Positions 1 to 7,226 of a stretch of 14,318 bases of DNA are shown piece by piece. Position numbers and translations under genes: made by a program. Location of the stretch: contig JACRQB010000091.1 in assembly GCA_016222925.1 (NCBI GenBank), forward strand, positions 1 through 14,318, in the 5' to 3' direction. Numbering within the stretch: the first letter of the stretch is position 1; the number at the start of each line of letters is the position of its first letter. Origin of the DNA: Nitrospirota bacterium (GTDB taxonomy: Bacteria > Nitrospirota > Nitrospiria > Nitrospirales > Nitrospiraceae). Under the pieces are notes generated by a model. The model did not search any database, had not been told where the DNA came from, and worked only from the letters and a program-made list of their open reading frames with translations.

Positions 1-326
1 GTCACGCCAAGTGGATCAACGAGGTGGCTGAATCGCACCCATAGAGAGGTGCTCTCAGCAAGTCTCCCCAATTTGATCGTTGATCGAGAAGGATAACACT
101 TGTCCGGTTTTGCTTGGTGAAATACCTGGTGCGCAATCAGCCGGCTTTCCGAATCATGCGGTATGTACGAAGGTTTTCTCCCGTATGTGTACAATCCGCC
201 GCAGCCCATGTTCCGGATGTCCGATCGTCCATCGGCAACCCGGCCAGTATACATGAAGAGGCCCTTCGAGTAGAAGTTTAGTTCGTTCTGAACTGCCTGC
301 TCTGTGATTTCCGTCACAGTACTCAT
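1..326 (-). CDS. Unrecognised protein, 3' end beyond left edge
   Basis: An ATG at 326-324 on the - strand opens a frame that stays free of stops for 108 codons to the window edge. An AGGA ribosome site lies about 4 bases upstream of the ATG. The product starts MSTVTEITEQAVQNEL and contains NMGCGGLYTYGRK near residues 45-57. I do not recognise a family and see no signal peptide or membrane segment in this part. The ATG overlaps by four bases (ATGA) the stop of a 42-codon upstream ORF with a strong ribosome site, which suggests translational coupling. The three + frames all have stops by position 93, so no + strand gene competes beyond that point. It points away from the polysaccharide operon. 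It could still be a chance ORF or gene remnant, since an open stretch of this size is uncommon but possible by chance. Confidence 0.42.
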   Translation of the reverse strand, partial: MSTVTEITEQAVQNELNFYSKGLFMYTGRVADGRSDIRNMGCGGLYTYGRKPSYIPHDSESRLIAHQVFHQAKPDKCYPSRSTIKLGRLAESTSLWVRFSHLVDPLGV

Positions 327-451
327 GGTTTCCTGAAACTTGATCGCATCCTAACTATTAGGGTATCAGCGACGTCCATCGCGCATGTGATCAGCGTGCT
401 GCGAGTCAGTCGCATATTGTTTATCCGCGCATTTACAGTCTGTGCAAGCAT
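323..451 (-). CDS. Small 42-aa ORF coupled to the next - strand ORF
   Basis: Reading the - strand, AAGGAG lies 4 bases before an ATG at 451-449. The frame runs 42 codons to a TGA at 325-323, and that stop overlaps the ATG of the following - strand ORF (ATGA). The peptide begins MLAQTVNARINNM and ends RSSFRKP. It is basic, has no clear membrane segment, and I do not recognise it. It may be a leader peptide, a genuine small protein, or the start of a gene now split from the downstream frame. The ribosome site and four-base overlap are the only support. Confidence 0.28.
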   Translation of the reverse strand: MLAQTVNARINNMRLTRSTLITCAMDVADTLIVRMRSSFRKP

Positions 452-692
452 GGAGCTCCTTCGGATCTGCATTCTTAGACGTAATGACCATTAAGTGAAA
501 TATCTCCTATGCTAAAGAGGGGGTTGCTAGATTCTCCGACGTGAGTGCTTACTGCGCCTGACAATGAGGAACGTGAATCGATGAGTGACTGGAACATTTT
601 TTGATTCAAAGACGCTAATGTGCCGGTCAGGGAGGTGTTTCGAACACTAAATCTTAATTTAGTCTTGAGCCATGAGTAACTTTCAATGGACG
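452..692. other. Intergenic region before the operon
   Basis: With the doubtful - strand ORFs on its left, this stretch separates the leftward ORFs from the rightward polysaccharide operon. It looks more AT-rich than the genes that follow. I see no RNA gene and no convincing -35/-10 pair on either strand. The + strand operon promoter is expected here, because the first gene starts at about 763, but I cannot place it. A 75-codon - strand ORF (475-702) covers much of it but has no usable ribosome site outside a hairpin and no recognisable content. Confidence 0.4.
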
Positions 693-733
693 AGAATGAC
701 ATAAGGAGCTTCTAAAGCTCCTTATGTCATTCT
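693..733. repeat. Perfect inverted repeat, 19-bp arms with a 3-base loop
   Basis: The left arm AGAATGACATAAGGAGCTT (693-711) is followed by CTA and its exact reverse complement (715-733). Both arms match over all 19 positions and the symmetry stops sharply on either side. No T-run follows on either strand, so it does not look like an intrinsic terminator. It ends about 30 bases before the likely start of the first operon gene and would form a strong hairpin in the leader of any transcript beginning upstream. Each strand carries AAGGAG in one arm and ATG TCA TTC in the other, so each ribosome-site-like sequence would be buried in the stem. Possible roles are an mRNA leader hairpin, an operator for a dimeric regulator, or a small palindromic repeat element. 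Confidence 0.9.
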
Positions 734-762
734 AATGCAGAGTTCCCAGCTCGTTGTCTGGC

Positions 763-1782
763 ATGATGCTATCTAATCCCACATCATTTTCTATGGCGAA
801 TCAGATGGCACCGGGTGCATCGGAGCGGCAAGTGTCTCACATTGAGAGCTTGGTTATTGGTGGTGGGGGATTCCTTGGTGGAGCGCTGGTACGTCTTCTG
901 CGCGCATCAGGATTGCGCCCATCCGTTATGGTGAGACAGCCAGCCGAGGATGGTGAGGATGGCCGAATTTCTCAGGGAGATGTATGCGATAGAGAGTCGG
1001 TCCGCTCGGTCATCCGTCAGGCAAACCCCTCCCGTGTATTTCATACGGCGAGTCTGATTCCGGCCAAAGCGAAGAGGGATATTCAGGCGATGTTCGCCAC
1101 CAATGTCATGGGTGCGCTGCATGTGTTCGAGGTGCTGGCGAAAGAGAGCCCTGCGACTCTCACCGTCTTGTGTAGCTCCGGCGCTGTCTACGGTGAGAAT
1201 CGTGGCGAGACGCTGTCGGAGTCGTCACCTCTGCATCCTGTGACGGTCTATGGTGCCAGTAAGGTGGCGCAGGAAATGGGGGCGGTGAGTTATGGCGCTG
1301 AACATGCTCTGCCCATCGTTCGAGTCCGACCGTTCAATCTTGTCGGCCCGGGAGAACCAGAAGGCTTAGTATCTTCGGCTTTTTGTCGGCAAGTTGCTGC
1401 GGCGGAATTGGAACTTGGGCCGCCCGTACTGGCGGTTGGTCGGTTGGACTCCGTTCGCGATTTTACCGATGTGCGCGATGTTGCCCGCGCGTGTCTCTTA
1501 CTGAGTGAGCGAGGAACTCCGGGAGAAGCCTACAATATTTGCAGTGGGCGACCTGTGGCGATCGCTCAGGTTCTCGACCTTGTCCTCCACCATGCACGTG
1601 TTCCGATGAGTGTGAAGGCTCGTCAGGCGATACCTCCTCGCAGCGCCGATGTTCCCCATCACACGGGCACGTACGAGAAGCTCCATCGTGCAACGGGATG
1701 GGCTCCAGGCATCTCTCTTGAGGAAAGTCTTGTGGATCTTTTGAACTGGTGGCGTGAGCGACTGGCCGGAGGGAATGTGTGA
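763..1782 (+). CDS. NAD-dependent epimerase/dehydratase (extended SDR)
   Basis: This is a nucleotide-sugar epimerase, dehydratase or reductase of the extended short-chain dehydrogenase family, acting in the cytoplasm. From the ATG at 763 it has about 339 residues, normal for the family. The NAD(P)-binding glycine motif GGGGFLG is at about residues 33-39, SSGAVYG at about 138-144, and the catalytic YGASK (Tyr163, Lys167) follows. RPFNLVGPG near 189 and RDFTDVRD near 232 are the usual substrate-side motifs. The start is uncertain: a TTG at 754 and ATGs at 763, 766, 793 and 805 share the frame, none has a good ribosome site, and the conserved fold begins only near residue 29. The first gene of the operon, it overlaps the next one. 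The substrate cannot be told from sequence; a GDP- or UDP-sugar 4-epimerase or 4-reductase is possible. Confidence 0.9.
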   Translation: MMLSNPTSFSMANQMAPGASERQVSHIESLVIGGGGFLGGALVRLLRASGLRPSVMVRQPAEDGEDGRISQGDVCDRESVRSVIRQANPSRVFHTASLIPAKAKRDIQAMFATNVMGALHVFEVLAKESPATLTVLCSSGAVYGENRGETLSESSPLHPVTVYGASKVAQEMGAVSYGAEHALPIVRVRPFNLVGPGEPEGLVSSAFCRQVAAAELELGPPVLAVGRLDSVRDFTDVRDVARACLLLSERGTPGEAYNICSGRPVAIAQVLDLVLHHARVPMSVKARQAIPPRSADVPHHTGTYEKLHRATGWAPGISLEESLVDLLNWWRERLAGGNV

Positions 1783-2771
1783 TGCAGTGGAAAGGACGGA
1801 AGGTTCTGGTCACCGGTGCCGGAGGCTTCATCGGGAGCCATCTCTGCGAGCGGCTTCTTCAGGAAGGCGCCGAGGTTCGCGCATTTGTACGGTACAACTC
1901 GCGCAACGACCCTGGACTCCTGTGCTATCTGGATCGCAACCTGTTCTCCATTCTTGATCTTCAGGCTGGAGACCTTCGCGATTCAGGCGCGGTACAACGG
2001 GCGGTCCATGGGGTGGATGTGGTGTTCCACTTGGGTGCGCTGATCGGTATTCCCTACAGCTATCGCAACCCTCGAGAAGTGGTTGATACCAACATCATGG
2101 GTACCCTGAATGTGCTGGAAGCCGTGCGTCAACACGAGGTACAGCGAATCGTCCACACATCGACGAGCGAAGTGTATGGCACGGCGAAGATGGAGCGTAT
2201 TCATGAGGGACATTCCCTTCATGGCCAGTCACCGTACTCGGCGAGCAAGATCGGTGCCGACAAACTTGTGGAAAGCTATGTGCGCTCATTTGGTGTGCGA
2301 GCGGTTACCATCCGTCCCTTCAACACCTATGGGCCTCGCCAATCGCGCCGTGCGTTGATTCCTACCGTCGTATCACAGGCACTGCAGGGTTCCACCATCA
2401 AGCTGGGCTCCCTAGATACGATTCGTGATTTTACCTACGTGGCTGACACGGTGGCCGGCATGATGGCAGCCGTCGCTGCTGAGGATGTGATCGGGGAGGA
2501 AATCAATCTGGGTTCCGATAGCGAGGTTTCAAGCGGTGAGGTGGTTCGACTGGTCGGTGCTCTGCTCAATCGCGAATTGAAAGTCGAGACCCAGTCCGAC
2601 CGCATCCGCCCCGCTGCCAGTGAAGTGCAACGTCTGCGGTCGGATAATTCAAAAGCCATGGCGCAGTTGGGCTGGAAACCGGCCATGCCGTTTGAAGAGG
2701 GATTGAAGCACGTCATCGCATGGTGTGTCGCCCATCCGATCACGCAAGCGGTTGATCGTTACGAGGTGTGA
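1782..2771 (+). CDS. LegB-like nucleotide-sugar 4,6-dehydratase (extended SDR)
   Basis: About 329 residues. The NAD motif GAGGFIG is at about 12-18, TSTSEVYG at about 126-133 and YSASK (Tyr152, Lys156) follows. RPFNTYGPRQS at about 178-188, then ALIPTVVSQ and IKLGSLDTIRDFTYV, closely follow the pattern I know from LegB-type UDP-GlcNAc 4,6-dehydratases (legionaminic acid and related sugars). These enzymes make a 4-keto-6-deoxy sugar nucleotide. The ATG at 1782 shares one base with the previous stop (TGATG), with GGAGGG eight bases upstream; a GTG at 1779 is the alternative. It is tightly coupled to the epimerase before it and overlaps or abuts the nucleotidyltransferase after it. No LegC, LegG, LegH, LegI or LegF partner is in the window, so the final sugar is unknown and another 4,6-dehydratase specificity is possible. 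Confidence 0.92.
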   Translation: MQWKGRKVLVTGAGGFIGSHLCERLLQEGAEVRAFVRYNSRNDPGLLCYLDRNLFSILDLQAGDLRDSGAVQRAVHGVDVVFHLGALIGIPYSYRNPREVVDTNIMGTLNVLEAVRQHEVQRIVHTSTSEVYGTAKMERIHEGHSLHGQSPYSASKIGADKLVESYVRSFGVRAVTIRPFNTYGPRQSRRALIPTVVSQALQGSTIKLGSLDTIRDFTYVADTVAGMMAAVAAEDVIGEEINLGSDSEVSSGEVVRLVGALLNRELKVETQSDRIRPAASEVQRLRSDNSKAMAQLGWKPAMPFEEGLKHVIAWCVAHPITQAVDRYEV

Positions 2772-2776
2772 CAGAG

Positions 2777-3526
2777 ATGGAGATGGTAGAACGGGCGGTC
2801 ATCTTGGCGGGCGGACGCGGGACTAGACTTGCGCCGTATACGACGATTCTTCCCAAACCCCTTATGCCTGTCGGCGATGTTCCGATTTTGGAGATCGTTC
2901 TGCGCCAGCTTCGTGCCGCCGGCGTGCGCAAGGCATCGATCGCCGTGGGCTATTTGCACGAACTGTTGCGAGCCTATTTCGGGGCCGGAGAAAAAGTAGG
3001 CCTGTCGCTCGACTACTCACTTGAGGACCAGCCGCTGGGAACCGCAGGTCCGTTGGCCCTGGTGCCGAACTTAATCGACACATTTCTCGTGATGAATGGC
3101 GATCTCTTGACGACGATCGACTACCGGGCTCTCGTCCAACGGCACCGCGAGAGTGGAGCGGCGGCCACGATTGCCGTCTTTTCCCGCAGTATTCCCATCG
3201 ATCTTGGCATTGTGGAACTGGACCCGGAGAATCGCCTGACTAACTACATTGAAAAGCCTACCCTTCGGCATTTGGTCAGCATGGGGATTTATGTCCTTGA
3301 ACCGAAGGTCTTGTCTCATATCCCGCCGGGAGCCCGTTTTGACCTCCCAGACCTCATGCGGAGTTTGATGAAGGCCGATGAGCTGGTCGTTGCGTATCAG
3401 CATGCAGGGTATTGGATGGATCTTGGGCGAAAGGATGACTACGAGCGGGCAGTTGCCGACTTCGATGGTCTACGGGAAGAGTTGCTTCCGGTCGGCGATT
3501 CGATTGTCCCCTGCGCGGGAGAGTAA
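2777..3526 (+). CDS. Sugar-1-phosphate nucleotidyltransferase (NTP_transferase)
   Basis: This cytoplasmic enzyme joins a sugar 1-phosphate to an NTP to give the activated sugar and pyrophosphate. Of about 249 residues, the signature AGGRGTRL lies near 11-18, PKPLMPVG near 26-33, the metal-binding NGD near 107-109 and EKPT near 159-162. The VSMGIYVLEPKVL and FDLPDLM segments resemble the guanylyltransferase-type enzymes found beside LegB-like genes (PtmE/HddC-type), but the nucleotide used cannot be settled here. The family's core domain is complete and there is no beta-helix tail. A GTG at 2768 would overlap the previous stop by GTGA, but its ribosome site would be too close. The ATG at 2777 has GAGG ten bases upstream, and a further ATG lies at 2783. 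Confidence 0.9.
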   Translation: MEMVERAVILAGGRGTRLAPYTTILPKPLMPVGDVPILEIVLRQLRAAGVRKASIAVGYLHELLRAYFGAGEKVGLSLDYSLEDQPLGTAGPLALVPNLIDTFLVMNGDLLTTIDYRALVQRHRESGAAATIAVFSRSIPIDLGIVELDPENRLTNYIEKPTLRHLVSMGIYVLEPKVLSHIPPGARFDLPDLMRSLMKADELVVAYQHAGYWMDLGRKDDYERAVADFDGLREELLPVGDSIVPCAGE

Positions 3527-3597
3527 CGGTCGATTGTGCCAGGTGAGGCCAGAAAAAATATTCCGAATGGTACGAGTGCTTTATGGGAGAGACTATC

Positions 3598-4569
3598 ATG
3601 ACGACAACCGAATACGAAGGCGTCATTCTGGCGGCGGGGCGTGGCACGCGCATGGCGCCGTTCAGCGAGAAGTATCCCAAGCCGCTGCTGCCGATCTGCA
3701 ACAAACCGGTGATCGAGTATCACATCGATACATTCAAGAAGCTCGGCATTCTCGATCTTGTCATCCTGATTGGGCACAAGGGGTACGAGATCACAAAGTA
3801 TTTTGGAGATGGAACGGCGTTTGGTGTCCGGATTCGCTATGTCGAACAGACATCCACGTTGGGCATTGCGCACGCGGTTGGACGTCTTGAACCTCATTTG
3901 CAGCGCCCCTTTCTGTTGGTTCTTGGCGATATCTTCTTTATTTCTGGCGATCTCCGGCAACTGATTGATCTCTTTGAGGAGCAGGGCGGTGGCGCGGTGC
4001 TTGCCACAAAGGAAGAGTTTGATCCGGAGGCCATCAGAAGAAATTTTTCGATTGCCGTGGGCCCGGATGGTTTTGTGACCCGGGTTGTCGAAAAACCACG
4101 CTATACCCAGAATCGGCTCAAAGGGGTGGGCATCTATTTGTTCGACTTGTCAATTTTTGATTCCATTCGCCGAACTCCGCGCACCGCCATGCGAGACGAA
4201 TACGAGATCACCGATGCCATCCAGGTCCTGATCGGCGACCGCCAGCCAGTGCGTGCCGCCAATGTGATTCTCGATGACATCAATTTGACGACACCGGCTG
4301 ATGTATTGCGGTGCAATCTTATTCAGGCCCGCGGCATGTCACCGGATGGCCGTATCGGAGCAAATACTCGCGTCAATCCAGATGCGACAGTCGAGGATTG
4401 CGTCATCGGTGCCAATGTTGACGTGAAGCATCCGATCAAGATCGCGCACTCGGTCATTTTCGATCATACCTGTGTGAACGCCACTCATGGATTCGAGCAT
4501 TGTATCGTCACGCCGGACGTCATCATCGATTGCAAGCATGATCTGCAGTTGAGCATGGCCGCTCTATAG
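3598..4569 (+). CDS. Sugar nucleotidyltransferase with left-handed beta-helix tail
   Basis: About 323 residues in two parts. The N-terminal nucleotidyltransferase domain has AAGRGTRM near 12-19, PKPLLPI near 27-33, LGD near 109-111 and EKP near 165-167, in the style of glucose-1-phosphate thymidylyl/uridylyltransferases. After about residue 247, hexapeptide-like turns (GRIGANTRV, DATVEDCVIGANV, HSVIFD) indicate a short left-handed beta-helix, as in long RmlA-like or GlmU-like proteins. I chose the ATG at 3598 because GGGAGA lies six bases upstream; the in-frame ATG at 3583 has only a weak site. It follows the other nucleotidyltransferase after about 70 bases. The two are clearly different proteins, so they probably activate different sugars. 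The tail may be structural or allosteric, since I see no acetyltransferase motif. Confidence 0.9.
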   Translation: MTTTEYEGVILAAGRGTRMAPFSEKYPKPLLPICNKPVIEYHIDTFKKLGILDLVILIGHKGYEITKYFGDGTAFGVRIRYVEQTSTLGIAHAVGRLEPHLQRPFLLVLGDIFFISGDLRQLIDLFEEQGGGAVLATKEEFDPEAIRRNFSIAVGPDGFVTRVVEKPRYTQNRLKGVGIYLFDLSIFDSIRRTPRTAMRDEYEITDAIQVLIGDRQPVRAANVILDDINLTTPADVLRCNLIQARGMSPDGRIGANTRVNPDATVEDCVIGANVDVKHPIKIAHSVIFDHTCVNATHGFEHCIVTPDVIIDCKHDLQLSMAAL

Positions 4570-4739
4570 GTTCGACTCGAATATCACTGACGGGAATCCA
4601 TGGCCGGTTTCACGCGTGTGACGCGACAACACTATGCGATGAGCTCAACCGCCCATGGATAGGCGGGCATGGTCAATACATTCGATCCTTGTGATCAACG
4701 GGTAGTGGGCACAGGGCTTGGAAATCATGGAGAGAACCA

Positions 4740-5281
4740 ATGTACGGTAGTGTTCGACCCGATATCGAAGCGTCCTCTAACCAGTGTTCACCGCCTGTCG
4801 ACCGGTCGACTGTTTCTGTGGTACGCAACGAGCGCGTGCCGTTCGTTTTGAGAGTCTTTGAGGTATCTGTCGCTGGAGCGGTGCTCCTGTTCGGACTTCC
4901 GGTCATGTTGATCCAATGGGCGATCATTCGCCTGGGGACGCCGGGTCCAGGGGTCTTCTTTCAACAGCGTGTCGGAGTTGGACAACGCTTATTTCGTTTC
5001 GTCAAGTTCCGGACTATGTACGTTGACGCACGAGAACGGTTCCCGCAGTTGTACGCCTACCGCTATTCACCGGATGAGCTGCTGGCTTTGAAGTTCAAGA
5101 ACGATAACGATCCACGGGTCACATCACCGGCCTTGCGCAAATATCTGGCCGTGGGAGGCTGGGATTCTACGAGACGGTGGATCTCGATGTGTCGTATGTC
5201 CGGAATCGTTCGTTTCTGCTCGACCTCCGGATCATGGCGAGAACGGTCGCTTTGATCATTCTGCGTGATGGAGCATTCTGA
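4740..5281 (+). pseudogene. Broken initiating phosphoglycosyl transferase (WbaP/PglC-type sugar transferase)
   Basis: The intact family transfers a sugar phosphate from a nucleotide sugar to undecaprenyl phosphate at the inner membrane, the first committed step of repeat-unit assembly. The ATG at 4740 follows GGAGAG. The first frame gives a membrane hairpin segment (about residues 37-62), then TPGPGVFFQQRVG, FVKFRTM, DARERFPQLYAYRYS and NDNDPRVT, all typical. From about 5123 the frame +2 continues the family: ITGLAQISGRGRLGFYETVDL, VSYVRNRS, ending ILRDGAF with TGA at 5279-5281. Between these halves the expected segment of about 55-65 residues, containing the SLDELPQ catalytic Asp-Glu and the GDMSLVGPRP motif, is absent and the frame is shifted. 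The first frame instead runs on in unrelated sequence to 5255. The junction lies at about 5118-5123. The restored stop sits one base before the next gene's ATG, so the ancestral gene was tightly placed in the operon. An assembly error remains possible. Confidence 0.86.
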
Positions 5282-5282
5282 T

Positions 5283-6380
5283 ATGGTTGAGACTCAAGTC
5301 GCGGATGTCGGCGTCGTCCAACGGTTTCTGCGGAAAGTTCCCCAGTACACCAGAAATGCGCGCCATCTTCGTTCTGTCGTCCAACATGGAGGAGCCAGAA
5401 AGTGGGCCAACCTCGTTCGTGCAGAGGCTGAGCGCAAGCTCCGACACACCACCGTGCGGAGTCACCCGTATTTGCTGATTATCGATCCGTGCAATTACTG
5501 TAACCTCCGATGTCCTTTGTGCCCGACCGGCTTCAATGATTTGGGGCGAGTGCAGGCTATGCTCTCATTTGAGCATTTCCGCCATTATTTTGACCCAATG
5601 GCCGCGTATCTTTTTGAAGTCTATCTGCACAATTGGGGAGAGTCGCTTCTCAATAAAGAAGTCTATCGGATGATCGAGCATGCTCAGCGCTCCAATGTGG
5701 GCACGAATCTGAGTTCCAACTTTGTGGAAGTCTCAAGCATGGACCTCGACAGCATTCTAGATTCCGGTCTAGAGTACCTGGTGATTTCTTTGGATGGAAC
5801 GACTCAAGAGGTTTACAGCAAATATCGGGTTCGTGGGAATCTGGAGAAGGTGGTGACGAATCTCTCCGAACTCCTTCGGCGGCGACGCGCGCGAGGCCTT
5901 CGGTATCCCGTGGTGGAGTGGCAATACATCGTGATGAAGCACAACGAGCATCAAGTTCCTGAAGCGCAGCGTCTGGCCAAACAATTGGGCGTCGATCTCT
6001 TGCGTTTCATTCCGGTGGGACTGCCATATGAATCCACGAATCGCAAAGCTCTCGCCGAAGAGTGGTTCCCTCTCACCGTCACTGGTCGTATGGAAACCAA
6101 TCACGAGGAACAGCAATTCGGGCAAGCGGGTAAGCCGGGGCCATGCTTCTATCTGTATCGTTCGATGGTCATCAATCCGGACGGAGGAGTGTCGCCCTGT
6201 TGCATTGTCTACAAGCAGAAGCGCGATTTCGCCGCGCTTTCCTCGGACCAGCCCTTCAACGTGTTGGAGGTATGGAACAACGAGATGTACCGCTCCGCTC
6301 GTACCCTATTTGCGGGGAAACACGAGCGACCACTTCCGTCGACCGTCTGTCACGGATGCGACATTTTTAGTCGGGACTGA
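5283..6380 (+). CDS. Radical SAM protein with SPASM-like C-terminus
   Basis: About 365 residues. The radical SAM cluster motif CNLRCPLC (CX3CX2C, Cys73, Cys77, Cys80) follows LLIIDPCNY, so it should bind a 4Fe-4S cluster and cleave S-adenosylmethionine. HNWGESLLNK and LVISLDGTTQEVYSKYRVRG are typical of the SPASM/MoaA-like branch. Near the C-terminus, CFYLYRSMVINPDGG, SPCC and the final CHGCD give the cysteines of a SPASM-like auxiliary-cluster region. The ATG at 5283 has GGAG nine bases upstream and lies one base after the restored stop of the sugar transferase; GTG 5265 and ATG 5268 are earlier in-frame options. Proteins of this type recur in polysaccharide and lipopolysaccharide clusters, but their substrate is usually unknown. 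A sugar or lipid modification is inferred from position only. Confidence 0.9.
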   Translation: MVETQVADVGVVQRFLRKVPQYTRNARHLRSVVQHGGARKWANLVRAEAERKLRHTTVRSHPYLLIIDPCNYCNLRCPLCPTGFNDLGRVQAMLSFEHFRHYFDPMAAYLFEVYLHNWGESLLNKEVYRMIEHAQRSNVGTNLSSNFVEVSSMDLDSILDSGLEYLVISLDGTTQEVYSKYRVRGNLEKVVTNLSELLRRRRARGLRYPVVEWQYIVMKHNEHQVPEAQRLAKQLGVDLLRFIPVGLPYESTNRKALAEEWFPLTVTGRMETNHEEQQFGQAGKPGPCFYLYRSMVINPDGGVSPCCIVYKQKRDFAALSSDQPFNVLEVWNNEMYRSARTLFAGKHERPLPSTVCHGCDIFSRD

Positions 6381-6404
6381 GGGGCCGATAGGATATTTAC
6401 ACGC

Positions 6405-7169
6405 ATGCGTATTCAGCCTGCAGGACTCTCGCACAGGGCGCCCACAATATCGCTACATCTATTCACCATTGCACTATTGCTGTGGACTGCACTGTGTGTA
6501 GGATGCGCGTCCGACAGGTCTTCCTCACAGGAGCGTCAGTGGCCTCGTGACCTTGCGGCCTTGTCCACGCCGTATCCTGCAGAATCCACGTATGCCATCG
6601 GTGTAGGTGATGCTCTGCGCATTCGTTTCTACTTCCATGAGGAATTAAATGAGGATATTCCCGTTCGGCCTGATGGTCGGGTATCACTCCAGCTGATCGA
6701 TGATGTACTGGCTGCCGGTTTGACCCCGGCGGAGTTGGTGAGTATTCTCAAAACCTCATATGCAAAGCACCTACGCAAGCCAGAGATTACGGTTCAGGTC
6801 ATGCAAGTTGCTCCACGGCGTGTGTATGTCGGCGGGGAAGTGAAGAAGCCAGGCCTGATTGAAACGGTCGATGTTATTACAGCTGTGAAAGCCATCATGC
6901 AGGCTGGAGGAGTCAAGGATACGGCCAATCTTGAAAGCGTGGTGGTGCTCCGCTACCGAGCGGGCATGGAACCTGAGTTTCTTCGCGTCAATCTCCGAGA
7001 CGATATCCGGACTGGAAACAAACATGAGGATATTCCGCTCCGGGCTTACGATCTCGTCTTTGTGCCGAAGACGTTTATTGCGACCGCCAATCAGTTTGTG
7101 TCGCAGTATATCGATAAGATGATTCCACTGGATCGGAACGTCGGCGCATTCTGGGTTGGGATTTTCTGA
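6405..7169 (+). CDS. Polysaccharide export protein, Wza-type (first copy)
   Basis: About 254 residues, short for an outer-membrane polysaccharide exporter, which lets the finished chain cross the periplasm and outer membrane. The N-terminus has a hydrophobic stretch (about 15-30) ending LCVGC, so Cys34 is a candidate lipid-attachment cysteine, although the -3 residue is Cys rather than the usual Leu. The Poly_export domain runs from about 62 (YAIGVGDALRIRF, PVRPDGRVSLQLIDDV) to about 130. An SLBB domain begins at RRVYVGGEVKKPGLI (about 138-152). The ending YIDKMIPLDRNVGAFW is shared with the next gene. AGGAT lies upstream of the ATG. It starts 24 bases after the radical SAM gene. Its closest visible relative is the following gene, so the two are tandem paralogues. 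Confidence 0.93.
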   Translation: MRIQPAGLSHRAPTISLHLFTIALLLWTALCVGCASDRSSSQERQWPRDLAALSTPYPAESTYAIGVGDALRIRFYFHEELNEDIPVRPDGRVSLQLIDDVLAAGLTPAELVSILKTSYAKHLRKPEITVQVMQVAPRRVYVGGEVKKPGLIETVDVITAVKAIMQAGGVKDTANLESVVVLRYRAGMEPEFLRVNLRDDIRTGNKHEDIPLRAYDLVFVPKTFIATANQFVSQYIDKMIPLDRNVGAFWVGIF

Positions 7170-7226
7170 GATGAGACGCAATGTATGCACCAGCTAAAAG
7201 TTGCCACTACCGCTGAAGATGAGAAT

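Noticed and set aside
1..93. A + strand frame open from the left edge to a TAA at 91-93
   Set aside because: Only 30 codons, no recognisable motif, and it lies over the longer - strand ORF. It cannot be judged without upstream sequence.
404..420. Small hairpin TGCGA-GTCAG-TCGCA
   Set aside because: Only five base pairs, no T-run, and within the doubtful small ORF. Expected by chance.
475..702. A 75-codon - strand ORF before the operon
   Set aside because: No recognisable domain, Ser-rich composition, and its only ribosome-site-like sequence is 15 bases away and inside the perfect hairpin. Probably chance.
3439..3960. Long - strand ORF of 173 codons
   Set aside because: It overlaps the ends and starts of two well-supported nucleotidyltransferase genes and shows no family motif. 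It is an antisense shadow.
4570..4739. Gap before the sugar transferase as a separate gene or promoter
   Set aside because: Short ORFs here have no recognisable content, and I see no convincing promoter. A small CCGCC/GGCGG inverted repeat is too short to interpret.
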